DNA of 24,126 bases from F23-B02 sp963590435 (GTDB taxonomy: Bacteria; Bacillota; Clostridia; Oscillospirales; Oscillospiraceae), in the NCBI GenBank assembly GCA_963590435.1, contig CAVAPG010000016.1, positions 1 through 24,126 on the forward strand, written 5' to 3'. Shown here one piece after another: positions 1 to 7,806 of the stretch. The translations under genes were made by a program, and so were the position numbers. The notes beneath the pieces were generated by a model, which was not told the DNA's origin, did no database searches, and saw only the letters and a program-made list of their open reading frames with translations. Every line of letters begins with the position of its first letter. Position 1 is the first letter of the stretch.

Positions 1-1
1 A

Positions 2-178
2 TACATATCCCCGGCGTTTCCGCCGAGGTGCAGATTTATCCCGACCTGCTCACAGTATGCCGTGGAAGCCATCGAGAAATACGGGGCTTTGAAGGGCGGC
101 TGGCTCGCCCTGAAGCGGCTGTCGAAGTGTCATCCTTTTCACTTCGGCGAACACGATTTCTTCGATCCCGTTCCCTGA
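2..178 (+). CDS. yidD: YidD membrane protein insertion efficiency factor (3' part, cut by window edge)
   Basis: The reading frame is open from the window edge to a TGA at 176-178 and encodes the C-terminal 58 residues of YidD. Visible family marks are the CRF-x-PTCSQYA motif, the GALKGGWLA segment, the LSKCHP motif and a terminal FDPVP. YidD is a small amphipathic membrane-associated protein that assists YidC/Sec-dependent insertion; the gene normally sits between rnpA and yidC, and yidC follows here after 27 bases. The N-terminal part lies outside the window. The call is secure from the conserved cysteine motifs and the gene order. Confidence 0.93.
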   Translation, partial: YISPAFPPRCRFIPTCSQYAVEAIEKYGALKGGWLALKRLSKCHPFHFGEHDFFDPVP

Positions 179-205
179 CGCGGATCGGAATACAAGGAGA
201 AACTT

Positions 206-1480
206 ATGTCACTATGGGATATTATAGTCTGGCCGTTTGCCAGACTGCTGGAGATCCTTTATAACTGGACCGACAGCTATGGTCTTGCCGTTATCCTCTT
301 TGCTCTGGTGGTTAACTTAATCCTCCTGCCGTTTATGGCAAAGAGCAAGAAGGGCATGATGAAGACCACCCGCATCCAGCCCCAGCTTAAGGAGCTGGAG
401 AAAAAGCATAGGGGCAATCAGCAGAAATATCAGCAGGAAGTCATGAAGCTCTATAAGGAGCAGGGCGCAAGCCCCACGTCCGGCTGCCTCTGGTCGCTGA
501 TTCCTTTCCCCATCCTCATTGCTCTGTACGGTGTTATCCGTCAGCCGCTCGGCTACATGATGGGCCTGAGCGACAGCAATGTAACCAAGCTCACCGAGTG
601 GGTGACCGAGAATGCAGGCTTTGTCGCCTCCAAGCAGGGCACCTATGACCAGATCGGCGTTGCCGATGCCATCCACAAGAACTGGGATGCTGTCACAAAC
701 GCACTCGGCAACTTCAACGGGAAGCTTCTTGATCTTGACTATAGCTTTCTCGGAATGAACCTCGGTTCCGTCCCCGAATGGAAGATCTGGACCTTCGATT
801 TTTCGAGCCCGGACATTCTTGCCAATATCGGACTGTTCCTGATTCCCATTATTGCGGCTTTCCTCTCATGGGCGTCAATGAAGATCAGCCAGGCGACCAA
901 TCCTCCCCAGGCAGGTCAGGCGGCAATGAGCATGAAGACCATGAACATCATGATGCCGCTTATGTCGGTCTGGATCTGCTTCGTCATGCCTGCAGCTCTC
1001 GGCGTTTACTGGATTGCCAACAGCTGCTTCGGCATAGTCCGCGACTTTGTCCTCACCAAGTACTACAAGCGCAAGCTTGATATCGAGGATGCAGAGCGCA
1101 TTGCGGCAGAGAAGGAAAAGGAAGCAGAACGCGCACGCCGCCACGAGGAGCATGAGCAGCTCAAGGCCGAGGGTGCAACAACACGCAATAACAACACCAG
1201 CAAGAAAAAAATGCAGGCTCAGCAGAAGCAGGCAGATGCAGAGCGCATCGCGGCAAGTGAAAGGGCAGAGCGTGAGGCTCGCCTTGAAAAGCTCGGCATA
1301 GAAAAGCCCGATAATCCCTCTCAGGTCGGCAAGCGCCGCTACGCAAGGGGCAGAGCTTACGATCCGAACCGCTATGCCGATGAAAAGGCAGCGGTGGCAA
1401 AGTCCGATGATGCAGTTGAAGAGACCGCAGATCAGACGGAAGCAGAGCCTGAACAGTCACAGGAGAATAGTGAAAAATGA
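206..1480 (+). CDS. yidC: YidC/Oxa1 family membrane protein insertase
   Basis: Membrane insertase of 424 residues that inserts and folds inner-membrane proteins, alone or with SecYEG. An AAGGAGA site at 194-200 supports the ATG at 206. Hydrophobic segments lie near residues 25-45, 95-118, 200-225 and 245-275, which fits the five-helix Gram-positive type. There is no obvious lipoprotein signal peptide. The cytosolic loop after the first core helix is basic (KSKKGMMK, KELEKKH), as expected for the C1 region. The tail from about residue 300 is a long charged K/E/A-rich stretch, probably helical. An oddity: the arginine (or lysine) expected in the hydrophilic groove five residues before the conserved proline of core helix 1 is Asn37 here. 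The stop overlaps the jag start by four bases. Confidence 0.95.
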   Translation: MSLWDIIVWPFARLLEILYNWTDSYGLAVILFALVVNLILLPFMAKSKKGMMKTTRIQPQLKELEKKHRGNQQKYQQEVMKLYKEQGASPTSGCLWSLIPFPILIALYGVIRQPLGYMMGLSDSNVTKLTEWVTENAGFVASKQGTYDQIGVADAIHKNWDAVTNALGNFNGKLLDLDYSFLGMNLGSVPEWKIWTFDFSSPDILANIGLFLIPIIAAFLSWASMKISQATNPPQAGQAAMSMKTMNIMMPLMSVWICFVMPAALGVYWIANSCFGIVRDFVLTKYYKRKLDIEDAERIAAEKEKEAERARRHEEHEQLKAEGATTRNNNTSKKKMQAQQKQADAERIAASERAEREARLEKLGIEKPDNPSQVGKRRYARGRAYDPNRYADEKAAVAKSDDAVEETADQTEAEPEQSQENSEK

Positions 1481-2229
1481 TAAAGTCTTTGAAAACCACA
1501 GGCCGCACAGAGGATGAAGCCATCGCAGCAGCCCTGAAGGAGCTCGGACTTGAGCGCGACGATGTTTCCGTTACGGTAGTTGAGCGCGCAAAATCCGGAT
1601 TTCTGGGCATAGGTGCTTCTCCCGCAGTTGTGTGTGTCGAGTATGAAGCTCCCGATGAGCCCGAGGTTGAGGAAAAGGCTGCACCCGCTGCCGAGGAGGA
1701 AAAGCCCGCAAAAGAGGCACCTGCCGCAGCGGAAAACGGCGAGTTTGCCGAAATAAGAGCATTCCTTACGGGCCTTCTTGAGCGCATGGATGTCAAGGCG
1801 GACATTGAGATAAGCCGCCGCGACGCCAAGAGCATTGCAGTCAATCTCTCCGGTGCAAATATGGGCGCGGTCATCGGCCGCAGAGGAGAGACCCTCGATG
1901 CAATCCAGCATTTGACCAACTATGTCATAAACCGCGGCAGCGATAAGCACTCACACATCTGTGTTGATGCCGAAAGCTATCGCGCAAAGCGCGAGGAGTC
2001 GCTTGTCCGCCTTGCCGAGAAGATGGCAGCCAAGGTCATTAAATATAAGCGCAGCATGGCACTTGAGCCGATGAACAGCTATGAGCGTCATATCATCCAC
2101 GCCGCGCTTCAGGATTACGAAGGTGTAAGCACCAGTTCAACAGGCACAGAGCCTAACCGCCGCGTTGTCGTTTCCTACGACAAGCCGCAGAACAACGGCA
2201 ATAAGCCGCAAAGCCGCGAGTGGGCATAA
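1477..2229 (+). CDS. jag: Jag/KhpB RNA-binding protein (Jag_N, KH, R3H domains)
   Basis: A 250-residue single-strand nucleic acid binding protein of the SpoIIIJ-associated (Jag, KhpB, EloR) family, linked in Firmicutes to cell elongation and division and to sRNA binding. Residues 1-55 form the Jag_N domain, including the GFLGIG turn. Residues 56-88 are an acidic Ala/Glu/Pro linker. The KH domain carries GRRG at 134-137. The R3H domain near 195-212 has the R-x3-H core at Arg204/His208. The ATG lies in the ATGA overlap with yidC, so the two are translationally coupled. In many Firmicutes mnmE follows jag; here acpP follows after 24 bases. Confidence 0.94.
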   Translation: MIKSLKTTGRTEDEAIAAALKELGLERDDVSVTVVERAKSGFLGIGASPAVVCVEYEAPDEPEVEEKAAPAAEEEKPAKEAPAAAENGEFAEIRAFLTGLLERMDVKADIEISRRDAKSIAVNLSGANMGAVIGRRGETLDAIQHLTNYVINRGSDKHSHICVDAESYRAKREESLVRLAEKMAAKVIKYKRSMALEPMNSYERHIIHAALQDYEGVSTSSTGTEPNRRVVVSYDKPQNNGNKPQSREWA

Positions 2230-2253
2230 GCCCCGTATATTGGAGGAATTAAA

Positions 2254-2481
2254 ATGATGCTTGAAAAAATTCAGAAGATTCTTGCCCAGCAGTTTGAAGT
2301 ATCCGCAGAGAGCATTTCCGCAGACACCAATATCGTTGACGACCTTGGCGCGGATTCTCTTGATGTCGTTGAGCTCATCATGTCCGTCGAGGACGAGTTC
2401 GGCATTCAGATTCCCGATGAGGATGTGCCGGAGCTGCCTACAGTCGGCAAGATTGTCGAGTACATCGAGGCAAGACAGTAA
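2254..2481 (+). CDS. acpP: Acyl carrier protein
   Basis: A 75-residue acidic acyl carrier protein that holds growing acyl chains on a 4'-phosphopantetheine arm in fatty acid synthesis. The attachment serine is Ser35 in the GADSLDVVEL motif; helix 2 and the following acidic EFGIQIPDED segment are typical. GGAGG at 2242-2246 serves an ATG at 2254; the next codon is also ATG, so either methionine could start. It lies 24 bases after jag and is probably cotranscribed with it. A strong intrinsic terminator follows. The usual fab neighbours are not present. Some genomes carry several acpP paralogues, so the main-pathway role is likely but not proven. Confidence 0.94.
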   Translation: MMLEKIQKILAQQFEVSAESISADTNIVDDLGADSLDVVELIMSVEDEFGIQIPDEDVPELPTVGKIVEYIEARQ

Positions 2482-2504
2482 TTCAAAAAACGCAAAGAGT
2501 AACG

Positions 2505-2542
2505 AAAAAGTGCAGGAAGCAGTTTGCTTCCTGCACTTTTTT
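2505..2542 (+). terminator. Rho-independent terminator after acpP
   Basis: An 11-base perfect stem GTGCAGGAAGC (2510-2520) pairs with GCTTCCTGCAC (2526-2536) around a 5-base loop. It is followed by six T and preceded by an A run, which extends the stem with A-T pairs. It ends the yidC-jag-acpP unit. Its loop and 3' arm contain the -35 box of the next gene. Confidence 0.92.
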
Positions 2543-2552
2543 ATGCTATAAT
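2524..2552 (+). promoter_or_regulatory. Sigma-A promoter of the WYL regulator
   Basis: TTGCTT at 2524-2529 and TATAAT at 2547-2552 are separated by 17 bases, with an extended -10 TGC (2544-2546). The -35 box sits inside the upstream terminator hairpin, so terminator and promoter share the same DNA. The start codon at 2602 lies about 50 bases downstream. Confidence 0.7.
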
Positions 2553-2601
2553 CGCAGAAAAAGCGAAAATATAAGCGCCGATATAAGCGGGAGGTATGAA
2601 T

Positions 2602-3591
2602 ATGGCAGGGGAAAACAGCCATAAGATAAAGCTGCTGAAGCTTGTCGAAATGCTGCAGCAGGAAACTGACGAGCAGCATCCGATGCGTGCAACCGAGGTG
2701 TGCCGACGCCTGGGTGATATGGGCATCGCCTGCGACAGACGAACGCTTTCAAAGGATATAAAGCTTCTCAACAAGGAGGGCTTTGAAATCCTTTCTGATA
2801 TGATGGGTCACGAAAAGGGATATTATATCGAAGACCGCAGCTTCAGCGTTCCGGAGCTTAAAATTCTCATCGATGCCGTTCAGGCGGCAAGCTTCGTGAC
2901 GGAAAAGAAAACCGACGAGCTCATAGGAAAAATCGCGGCTCTCGGCGGCAGCCACCGCGCCGATATTCTCAAGGGCAATATGGTCTGCTTCAACACGCGC
3001 AAGCACAGCAACGAATCGATTTATTATAACGTCAACTATCTGGAGGACGCCATTGACAGGCGGCAGAAGGCCGCGTTCCGATATTTTGATCTGGATGCCG
3101 ACGGCTGCAAGGTCTACCGCAAGGACGGTAAGCATTATTCGGTTGAGCCTATCGCCCTGGTGTTCAACGAGGATAATTATTATCTTCTCAGCTACAACGC
3201 AAAGCACGACAGCACAGTCAACTATCGCGTCGACAGGATGGACAGTGTCGAAATTCTCGATGAGTATATCAGCGAAAAGGCTTTGAAGCTTCGCGGCGAT
3301 GTGTCCGGATATACGGAACAGGCATTTAAAATGTACGGCGGCAGACCCGAGAAAATTACGATTCAGTTTGACAACAGACTAATCGGTGCTGTGTATGACA
3401 GATTCGGCGAGAGCACGCGCATGATTCAGATAGGTGACAGCGAATGCGCCGCGACGGTTAAGGTTCAGCTCAGCCCGACATTCTGGGGCTGGATATTCCA
3501 GTTCGGAAAGCTTATGCGCATCATATCTCCGGCAAGTGCAATCGAAGAATATAAAACCACCGCCATGCAGCTCATAGACGGTGAGCAGTGA
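2602..3591 (+). CDS. WYL-domain transcriptional regulator with N-terminal HTH
   Basis: A regulator of 329 residues. Residues 5-75 form a winged HTH of DeoR type (ATEVCRRLGDMGI and DRRTLSKDIKLL). The WYL domain begins near residue 155, with YSVEPIALVFNEDNYYLLSY and YRVDRMDSVEI as its core, followed by a C-terminal WCX-like domain. WYL domains are thought to bind nucleic acid or nucleotide ligands; many such proteins control DNA damage or phage defence genes, but no target can be read here. An ATG at 2596 is also in frame, but the GGGAGG at 2589-2594 would be only one base from it. The ATG at 2602 has normal spacing and was chosen. The gene stands alone and is convergent with the ATPase gene downstream. 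Confidence 0.9.
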   Translation: MAGENSHKIKLLKLVEMLQQETDEQHPMRATEVCRRLGDMGIACDRRTLSKDIKLLNKEGFEILSDMMGHEKGYYIEDRSFSVPELKILIDAVQAASFVTEKKTDELIGKIAALGGSHRADILKGNMVCFNTRKHSNESIYYNVNYLEDAIDRRQKAAFRYFDLDADGCKVYRKDGKHYSVEPIALVFNEDNYYLLSYNAKHDSTVNYRVDRMDSVEILDEYISEKALKLRGDVSGYTEQAFKMYGGRPEKITIQFDNRLIGAVYDRFGESTRMIQIGDSECAATVKVQLSPTFWGWIFQFGKLMRIISPASAIEEYKTTAMQLIDGEQ

Positions 3592-3593
3592 TT

Positions 3594-3630
3594 AAAACCC
3601 GACAGGTTCCTAATTAATCTGTCGGGTTTT
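3594..3630. terminator. Bidirectional terminator between convergent genes
   Basis: A perfect 12-base inverted repeat: AAAACCCGACAG (3594-3605) against CTGTCGGGTTTT (3619-3630). The A tract on one side and T tract on the other let it work on both strands. It closes the WYL gene on + and the YhaN-like gene on -. Confidence 0.9.
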
Positions 3631-3641
3631 GCTGTATATAA

Positions 3642-5546
3642 TTATTTGCAGCTGAAGAGAATCACCTGACGCTGCTGTGCAATCTTCTCAAGAAGCCGGA
3701 GCGCCTGTGCGCGCCGCTCGGGATCAAGGTTAACAAGTGCATCGTCAATAATCAGCGGACAGTTTGCATCCTCGGGAAGCGCCAGAGCGCATACCGCAAG
3801 GCGCACTGCCAGATACATAAGATCCAAGGTGCCGGCACTGAGGTAATTTGCCGGATGCGGAACAGCCGCTCCGCTTTCGTGTACCTGTGCGGAGAAATCG
3901 CGGTCGAGCATAACGCCGTCATATTTTCCGTCGGTGACATACTGCATATATTCCGCGGCAAGCTTGCCCAGAGCGGGGGAGAAACGGCTTTGAATTTCCT
4001 CATCTGCCTTGCGCAGAGTGTCGATGGCCAGCGTTATGGCATCGTATTCCTCGGTCAGCTGTTCATGTTCGTTTTCCATACGGCTTATTTCCGAGCCGAG
4101 CACAAGCGGATCGCCCATCGCGGCAAGCCTGCCGCTGCGCTCAGCCATTGCGGTTGAAATTCGGGTGCATTTTGCACGTGCCTCGTTCAATTGAGCCGTC
4201 AGCTGAGCTGCCCTGTTGTCACCGCCGCTGAAGTCAAGCTGGCTGAGCGTGCGTGTTTCCGATTGCTCCTGCATCCTGCGGACATTGGCAAGCGCATCTG
4301 CAGTTTCCTTTTCAATGCGCTGTGCTTCGACGTAGCTGTCGTATAATTTGAGATACTCGTCAAGACACGAGGCGATATCATCCTCGACCTCGGCATTGTA
4401 TTTCTGAAGTATGCCGAGCCGTTCCTTTCCGGCATCGAGTATCTCCGCTTTCAGCCGCGATGAGCGGATGAAAAGTACAATTCCGATAATCAGAACAAGC
4501 GCCGCCGTCGCGAAGGAATGCAGCATAAAATCTCTGACAAGCAGACCGAATGCAATAAATGCCGCACATAGAATAAACAATATGATTGCCGCGGCAGGGG
4601 AGCTTCTGCGCTCCGACTGCGCCTTGAGATTAAGGCAGGTGCTTATGTCTTTTTTGGCTGCTGCCTTTGCCTCTTCCGGACTTTGCTCGCCCATGGCGTT
4701 TGCAAGCAGCGCATTCCTGCAGGAGTCGCGCCGCTGGAGGGCCTTATCATGCCGTTCGGCGGCGGTGTTTACCTCGTTTCTGACGCTCTGCAGACTGCTG
4801 AGAGCCTCCCTGCGCACAATCTTGCGGCTTTCGGTTACCTCGGCCTCAAGACGGGTGCATTCTGCCTTCGCCCGTTCAAGCTCGGCGGTCATGTCCTCGT
4901 GCTGGCGCGCGGCATTTGTGAGATCATTTAAAAGACGCTTTTTGCGCTCAAGCTCATCTTCCAGCTCCGGCAGGCGTCCGTGACGGTTAAAGCGGCGCTT
5001 GCGCTGCCACTGACGCAGGCGCTCATCCGCTTCGGTGTAGGAGCAGTCCTCGTCGCCGGTGGAGACGATGGAGCTGATGCGCTTTTCAAGCTCGGCGCTG
5101 TGCGTTACGGCAACGTTGCCCTGCTCGATAAATGCACTGCGGCAGAAAACATCACGGCTGATTCCGGTGAGCATTTGGCCGGCGTTTGAGCCTGTCAGTC
5201 CGTCCACGGGTATGCCCGTTCCCGTGTACATGGCGGAAAACTCGCGCATAGGCGCGTTTGCACTTCTTGTTGTGCGCACAAGGCTTATCTCACGCCCGCC
5301 GCTTTCTATGTCCATCCTGCCTTCCATCGCGGCACCGGACCACGGAGCGTATCGCATTTTATCCGGCAGGAATCCTGCCTTCTGACGCTCAGAGCTGTCA
5401 ATTCCGTAGAGCATGGCGCGTATGAACGCGCACCATGTGCTCTTTCCGCTCTCATTCGGAGCGGTGATTATATTCAGACCATCGTGCAGCTCAAGGCTGT
5501 CGCCGTCGAGTCTGCCGAATGTCGCGTCGAGTTTCTTAATTATCAT
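3642..5546 (-). CDS. YhaN/SbcC-like AAA ATPase with central membrane hairpin
   Basis: A 634-residue SMC/Rad50-type ATPase, likely partner of the nuclease encoded just upstream. Walker A is at residues 29-37 (NESGKST). Long coiled-coil segments cover about 170-300 and 370-510. Two hydrophobic helices at about 317-337 and 343-360 form a membrane hairpin at the coiled-coil apex, as in Bacillus YhaN. The ABC signature LSAGT is at 569 and Walker B PLIIDDALVNLD at 597-608. The protein ends at FSCK, so the H-loop histidine usually found after the last strand is missing. The start is the ATG at 5544-5546, preceded by AGGAGGT with good spacing; a longer in-frame extension upstream is not needed. It overlaps the nuclease gene by 11 bases. 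Confidence 0.88.
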   Translation of the reverse strand: MIIKKLDATFGRLDGDSLELHDGLNIITAPNESGKSTWCAFIRAMLYGIDSSERQKAGFLPDKMRYAPWSGAAMEGRMDIESGGREISLVRTTRSANAPMREFSAMYTGTGIPVDGLTGSNAGQMLTGISRDVFCRSAFIEQGNVAVTHSAELEKRISSIVSTGDEDCSYTEADERLRQWQRKRRFNRHGRLPELEDELERKKRLLNDLTNAARQHEDMTAELERAKAECTRLEAEVTESRKIVRREALSSLQSVRNEVNTAAERHDKALQRRDSCRNALLANAMGEQSPEEAKAAAKKDISTCLNLKAQSERRSSPAAAIILFILCAAFIAFGLLVRDFMLHSFATAALVLIIGIVLFIRSSRLKAEILDAGKERLGILQKYNAEVEDDIASCLDEYLKLYDSYVEAQRIEKETADALANVRRMQEQSETRTLSQLDFSGGDNRAAQLTAQLNEARAKCTRISTAMAERSGRLAAMGDPLVLGSEISRMENEHEQLTEEYDAITLAIDTLRKADEEIQSRFSPALGKLAAEYMQYVTDGKYDGVMLDRDFSAQVHESGAAVPHPANYLSAGTLDLMYLAVRLAVCALALPEDANCPLIIDDALVNLDPERRAQALRLLEKIAQQRQVILFSCK

Positions 5547-6642
5547 GGCGGCTGACCTCCTCGCGATTGTCAAGTGCGGCAAGCCCCCAGCGTGCGGCAC
5601 GGGTTATTTTTTCACGTTCCTCATCGGTTTCGGCGGCGTCGAGCGCGTCCTTAAGACGGGCGAGAAACACTCCGCGTAGATTATCCTGTCCCGCGCTTTC
5701 CCAGATATCGCGCCGCAGATAGGTCTCGTCACGCAGCTGCAGTGAGAAAAATCTGCTGCCGAGTGCGGCATTAAGCTCGTCAAGCTTCGGGGATTCAAGC
5801 GTTTCGCCGCGCAAAATTATACGATAGACATCGCTTGCGGTGTTCTCCGGCAGAGCGGAGAGAATATCACCGAGTGCGTCATCGCTTGTGAGCGTGACGG
5901 GCAGTATCTCATATTTGCGCTGTGCGATGCACATGGGCTTTATGCTGCAGCCGCCGTCGAGTGTTACGATATAAACCTGCTTTTCGCCCGTCTCGTCAAA
6001 GCCTCGCCCTTCGGGGCAGCCCGGCCAGGCATAATATGCCGCACCGGCCTTTTTAAGTCCGCTGCCCTTGTGAATATGCCCAAGGGCGATATAATCCATG
6101 CCGGAGTCTGCCATGTCCTGTTCGCTTATCGGATTGTAGTTTGAGGATGCGTCAATGTCGCCGTGGATGCACATGATATCCGTGATTCCGTATTTCTTGT
6201 CTGCCGTGAAGCCGTGCAGCATTTCGTTGCTGTATTTGTCGCAAAAAGCCGCACCCCAGACTCGCACACCGAGCCGGTCAAGCTCAACGCACTCTATCGA
6301 GCTTTTTTTGAATATATGCACATTTTCGGGAAATTTTACGCGCGCATATGCCGAGCGCGGAGAGTAAAAGTCGTGATTTCCCGGAGCTATGAAAACAGGA
6401 GCCGCGATACTGCCGAGCGCCTGCGCCAGGGCCTCAACCGTTTCGGCATAGGCGCAGTCGGAATCGAGAAGGTCGCCGGATAGCAGAACAATGTCCGCAT
6501 GCTCGCTTCCGGCAAGGGACGCCAGACGATAAAGCAGCTGCCGCTGCTCGGCCCTGCGCTGAGATGCCTTGTCGGCACCGAGGCCCTCAAAAGGTGAGTC
6601 GAGGTGCAGGTCTGCAGCATGGAGTATTTTAATTGCGCTCAT
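5536..6642 (-). CDS. YhaO/SbcD-like DNA repair exonuclease (metallophosphoesterase)
   Basis: A 368-residue calcineurin-like phosphoesterase of the DNA repair exonuclease group. The metal-binding motifs appear in order: D-L-H near residues 11-13, GDLLDS, GNHDF, HGD and GHIH. This is the two-metal set of Mre11/SbcD nucleases. The C-terminal part (about 240-368) is the variable capping and partner-binding region. The ATG at 6640-6642 was chosen because the phosphoesterase fold begins directly after it (MSAIKILHAADLH); it overlaps the stop of the upstream gene as ATGA. It is followed, with an 11-base overlap, by the SbcC-like ATPase, which supports a two-subunit nuclease/ATPase complex. Function is inferred from the family; the YhaO name means resemblance, not proven orthology. 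Confidence 0.88.
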   Translation of the reverse strand: MSAIKILHAADLHLDSPFEGLGADKASQRRAEQRQLLYRLASLAGSEHADIVLLSGDLLDSDCAYAETVEALAQALGSIAAPVFIAPGNHDFYSPRSAYARVKFPENVHIFKKSSIECVELDRLGVRVWGAAFCDKYSNEMLHGFTADKKYGITDIMCIHGDIDASSNYNPISEQDMADSGMDYIALGHIHKGSGLKKAGAAYYAWPGCPEGRGFDETGEKQVYIVTLDGGCSIKPMCIAQRKYEILPVTLTSDDALGDILSALPENTASDVYRIILRGETLESPKLDELNAALGSRFFSLQLRDETYLRRDIWESAGQDNLRGVFLARLKDALDAAETDEEREKITRAARWGLAALDNREEVSRHDN

Positions 6643-7412
6643 GTAAACCTCACTCCTTCCGCATTCAGGCATTTGCCGGTTTCGGGGTCAATGGTGAATA
6701 TGCAGCCTTCAAGCTTTGCAGGTCCCTTCGCCGAATCGTATCTGCGCGGCGGGTCACCGAAGAATTTGCCTATCGACTGCTCGGGCGTGATGCCGATGAC
6801 GGAGTTTACCGCGCCAGTCATGCCCAGATCGGTTATGTATCCTGTTCCGTTCGGAAGCACACAGGCATCGGAGGTCTGCACATGGGTGTGCGTCCCCCAG
6901 ACGGCGCTCGCTTTGCCGTCAAGCAAAAAGCCCATTGCGCGTTTTTCGCTTGTGCCCTCGGCGTGAAAATCGACGAGGATTATCTTCTCGCGAATCTCAT
7001 GCATATAGTCATCTGCGATGACAAACGGATTGTCCGTGTTCGGATCAAGCGTGAAGCGGCCGAGAAGATTAATTACGCACACATCCCCGAAGGATGTTTT
7101 GTAGACATCAATGCCGCGCCCCGGGCATTGCGGAGCGCAGTTTGCCGGACGCAGAATTTTGCGCCTCTCGTCAAGATACGGGCGCAGCTCCGTGCGCGTC
7201 CATGTGTGGTTGCCGAGGGTTATCACATCGGCACCGGAATGAAAAATCGCGTCGGCCTGACGCGGAGTTATGCCGACGACGTTGGCGTTTTCGCCGTTTA
7301 CAACAACGAAGCTGAGCTCCAGCTCCTTCCGCAGGCGGCGCAGATTCTTCGCAAGATAATCCAGGCCCGGCTCGCCGCACACATCGCCGACCGCCAGAAT
7401 TTTTACACTCAT
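6639..7412 (-). CDS. YmdB-family metallophosphoesterase (TIGR00282 type)
   Basis: A 257-residue phosphodiesterase. Metal ligands of the YmdB family are all visible: GDVCGEPG at the N-terminus, NGEN, GNHTW, DFHAE and GTHTHVQT. In Bacillus YmdB hydrolyses 2',3'-cyclic nucleotides and affects biofilm and sporulation decisions; activity here is inferred. The ATG at 7410-7412 follows GAGGAGA with good spacing; in-frame ATGs further upstream lack such a site and the family fold begins at MSVKILAVGD. It is the first gene of a three-gene minus-strand operon with the nuclease (4-base overlap) and the SbcC-like ATPase. Confidence 0.92.
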   Translation of the reverse strand: MSVKILAVGDVCGEPGLDYLAKNLRRLRKELELSFVVVNGENANVVGITPRQADAIFHSGADVITLGNHTWTRTELRPYLDERRKILRPANCAPQCPGRGIDVYKTSFGDVCVINLLGRFTLDPNTDNPFVIADDYMHEIREKIILVDFHAEGTSEKRAMGFLLDGKASAVWGTHTHVQTSDACVLPNGTGYITDLGMTGAVNSVIGITPEQSIGKFFGDPPRRYDSAKGPAKLEGCIFTIDPETGKCLNAEGVRFT

Positions 7413-7451
7413 CAAAAGTTCTCCTCTCATGGAGTTAATAATCATGGCAGT

Positions 7452-7482
7452 AGTATAGCACAAATTCTGCTGTCATAGTGAA
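7452..7482 (-). promoter_or_regulatory. Candidate promoter of the ymdB-nuclease-ATPase operon
   Basis: On the minus strand TATACT (7452-7457) is a good -10. TTCACT (7477-7482) is a possible -35, but the 19-base spacer is long. The position, about 35 bases before the start codon, is right. Confidence 0.4.
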
Positions 7483-7575
7483 CTAAAATGCCTTCAAATA
7501 TTTCCTATGTGTAAACAATTTATTTGGCATTTGGAATAAAATTTTCCCCAAAAGGTCAAAATAATCAAAAAATGC

Positions 7576-7607
7576 TTGCAATTCATCTCCGGCTGTGCTA
7601 ATATACT
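7576..7607 (+). promoter_or_regulatory. Candidate promoter of tRNA-Arg
   Basis: TTGCAA at 7576-7581 and TATACT at 7602-7607 lie just upstream of the tRNA, but the spacing is 20 bases. The overlapping GCTAAT at 7597-7602 with an upstream TG is an alternative -10. Some promoter here is expected because the preceding gene is divergent. Confidence 0.4.
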
Positions 7608-7624
7608 TAGGCGTTAAGCGATAA

Positions 7625-7701
7625 GCGCCGTTAGCTCAGCTGGATAGAGCGTCTGGCTACGGACCAGAAGGTCAGGGGTTCGAATCCCTTACGGCGTGCC
7701 A
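7625..7701 (+). tRNA. tRNA-Arg(ACG)
   Basis: A full cloverleaf is visible. The acceptor GCGCCGT (7625-7631) pairs with ACGGCGT (7691-7697) with one G-U pair. The D arm is GCTC/GAGC, the anticodon stem TCTGG/CCAGA, and the anticodon ACG lies at 7659-7661 in the loop CTACGGA. The T arm has GGTTCGAATC. The discriminator is G7698 and CCA is encoded at 7699-7701. The A34 would be converted to inosine to read CGU, CGC and CGA. Confidence 0.97.
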
Positions 7702-7703
7702 AG

Positions 7704-7732
7704 CCTGTAGTTGTTGAAACTACAGGTTTTTT
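7704..7732 (+). terminator. Terminator after tRNA-Arg
   Basis: CCTGTAGTT (7704-7712) pairs with AACTACAGG (7718-7726) around a 5-base loop, followed directly by six T. It begins three bases after the encoded CCA. Confidence 0.9.
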
Positions 7733-7806
7733 CTTGTTTATCAAAGCTTTGCGGGTTTTTGAGCGTGTTGGAATGACCGAATATACAGCGAAGCTTGAAG
7801 GGCAAT

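Noticed and set aside
4411..4983. Plus-strand ORF of 190 codons
   Set aside because: Antisense shadow of the SbcC-like ATPase; the composition (Ser/Arg/Ala-rich) is that of a reverse-frame read.
6633..7478. Plus-strand ORF of 281 codons
   Set aside because: It is the complement of the intact YmdB-like gene, has no ribosome binding site and no recognisable family.
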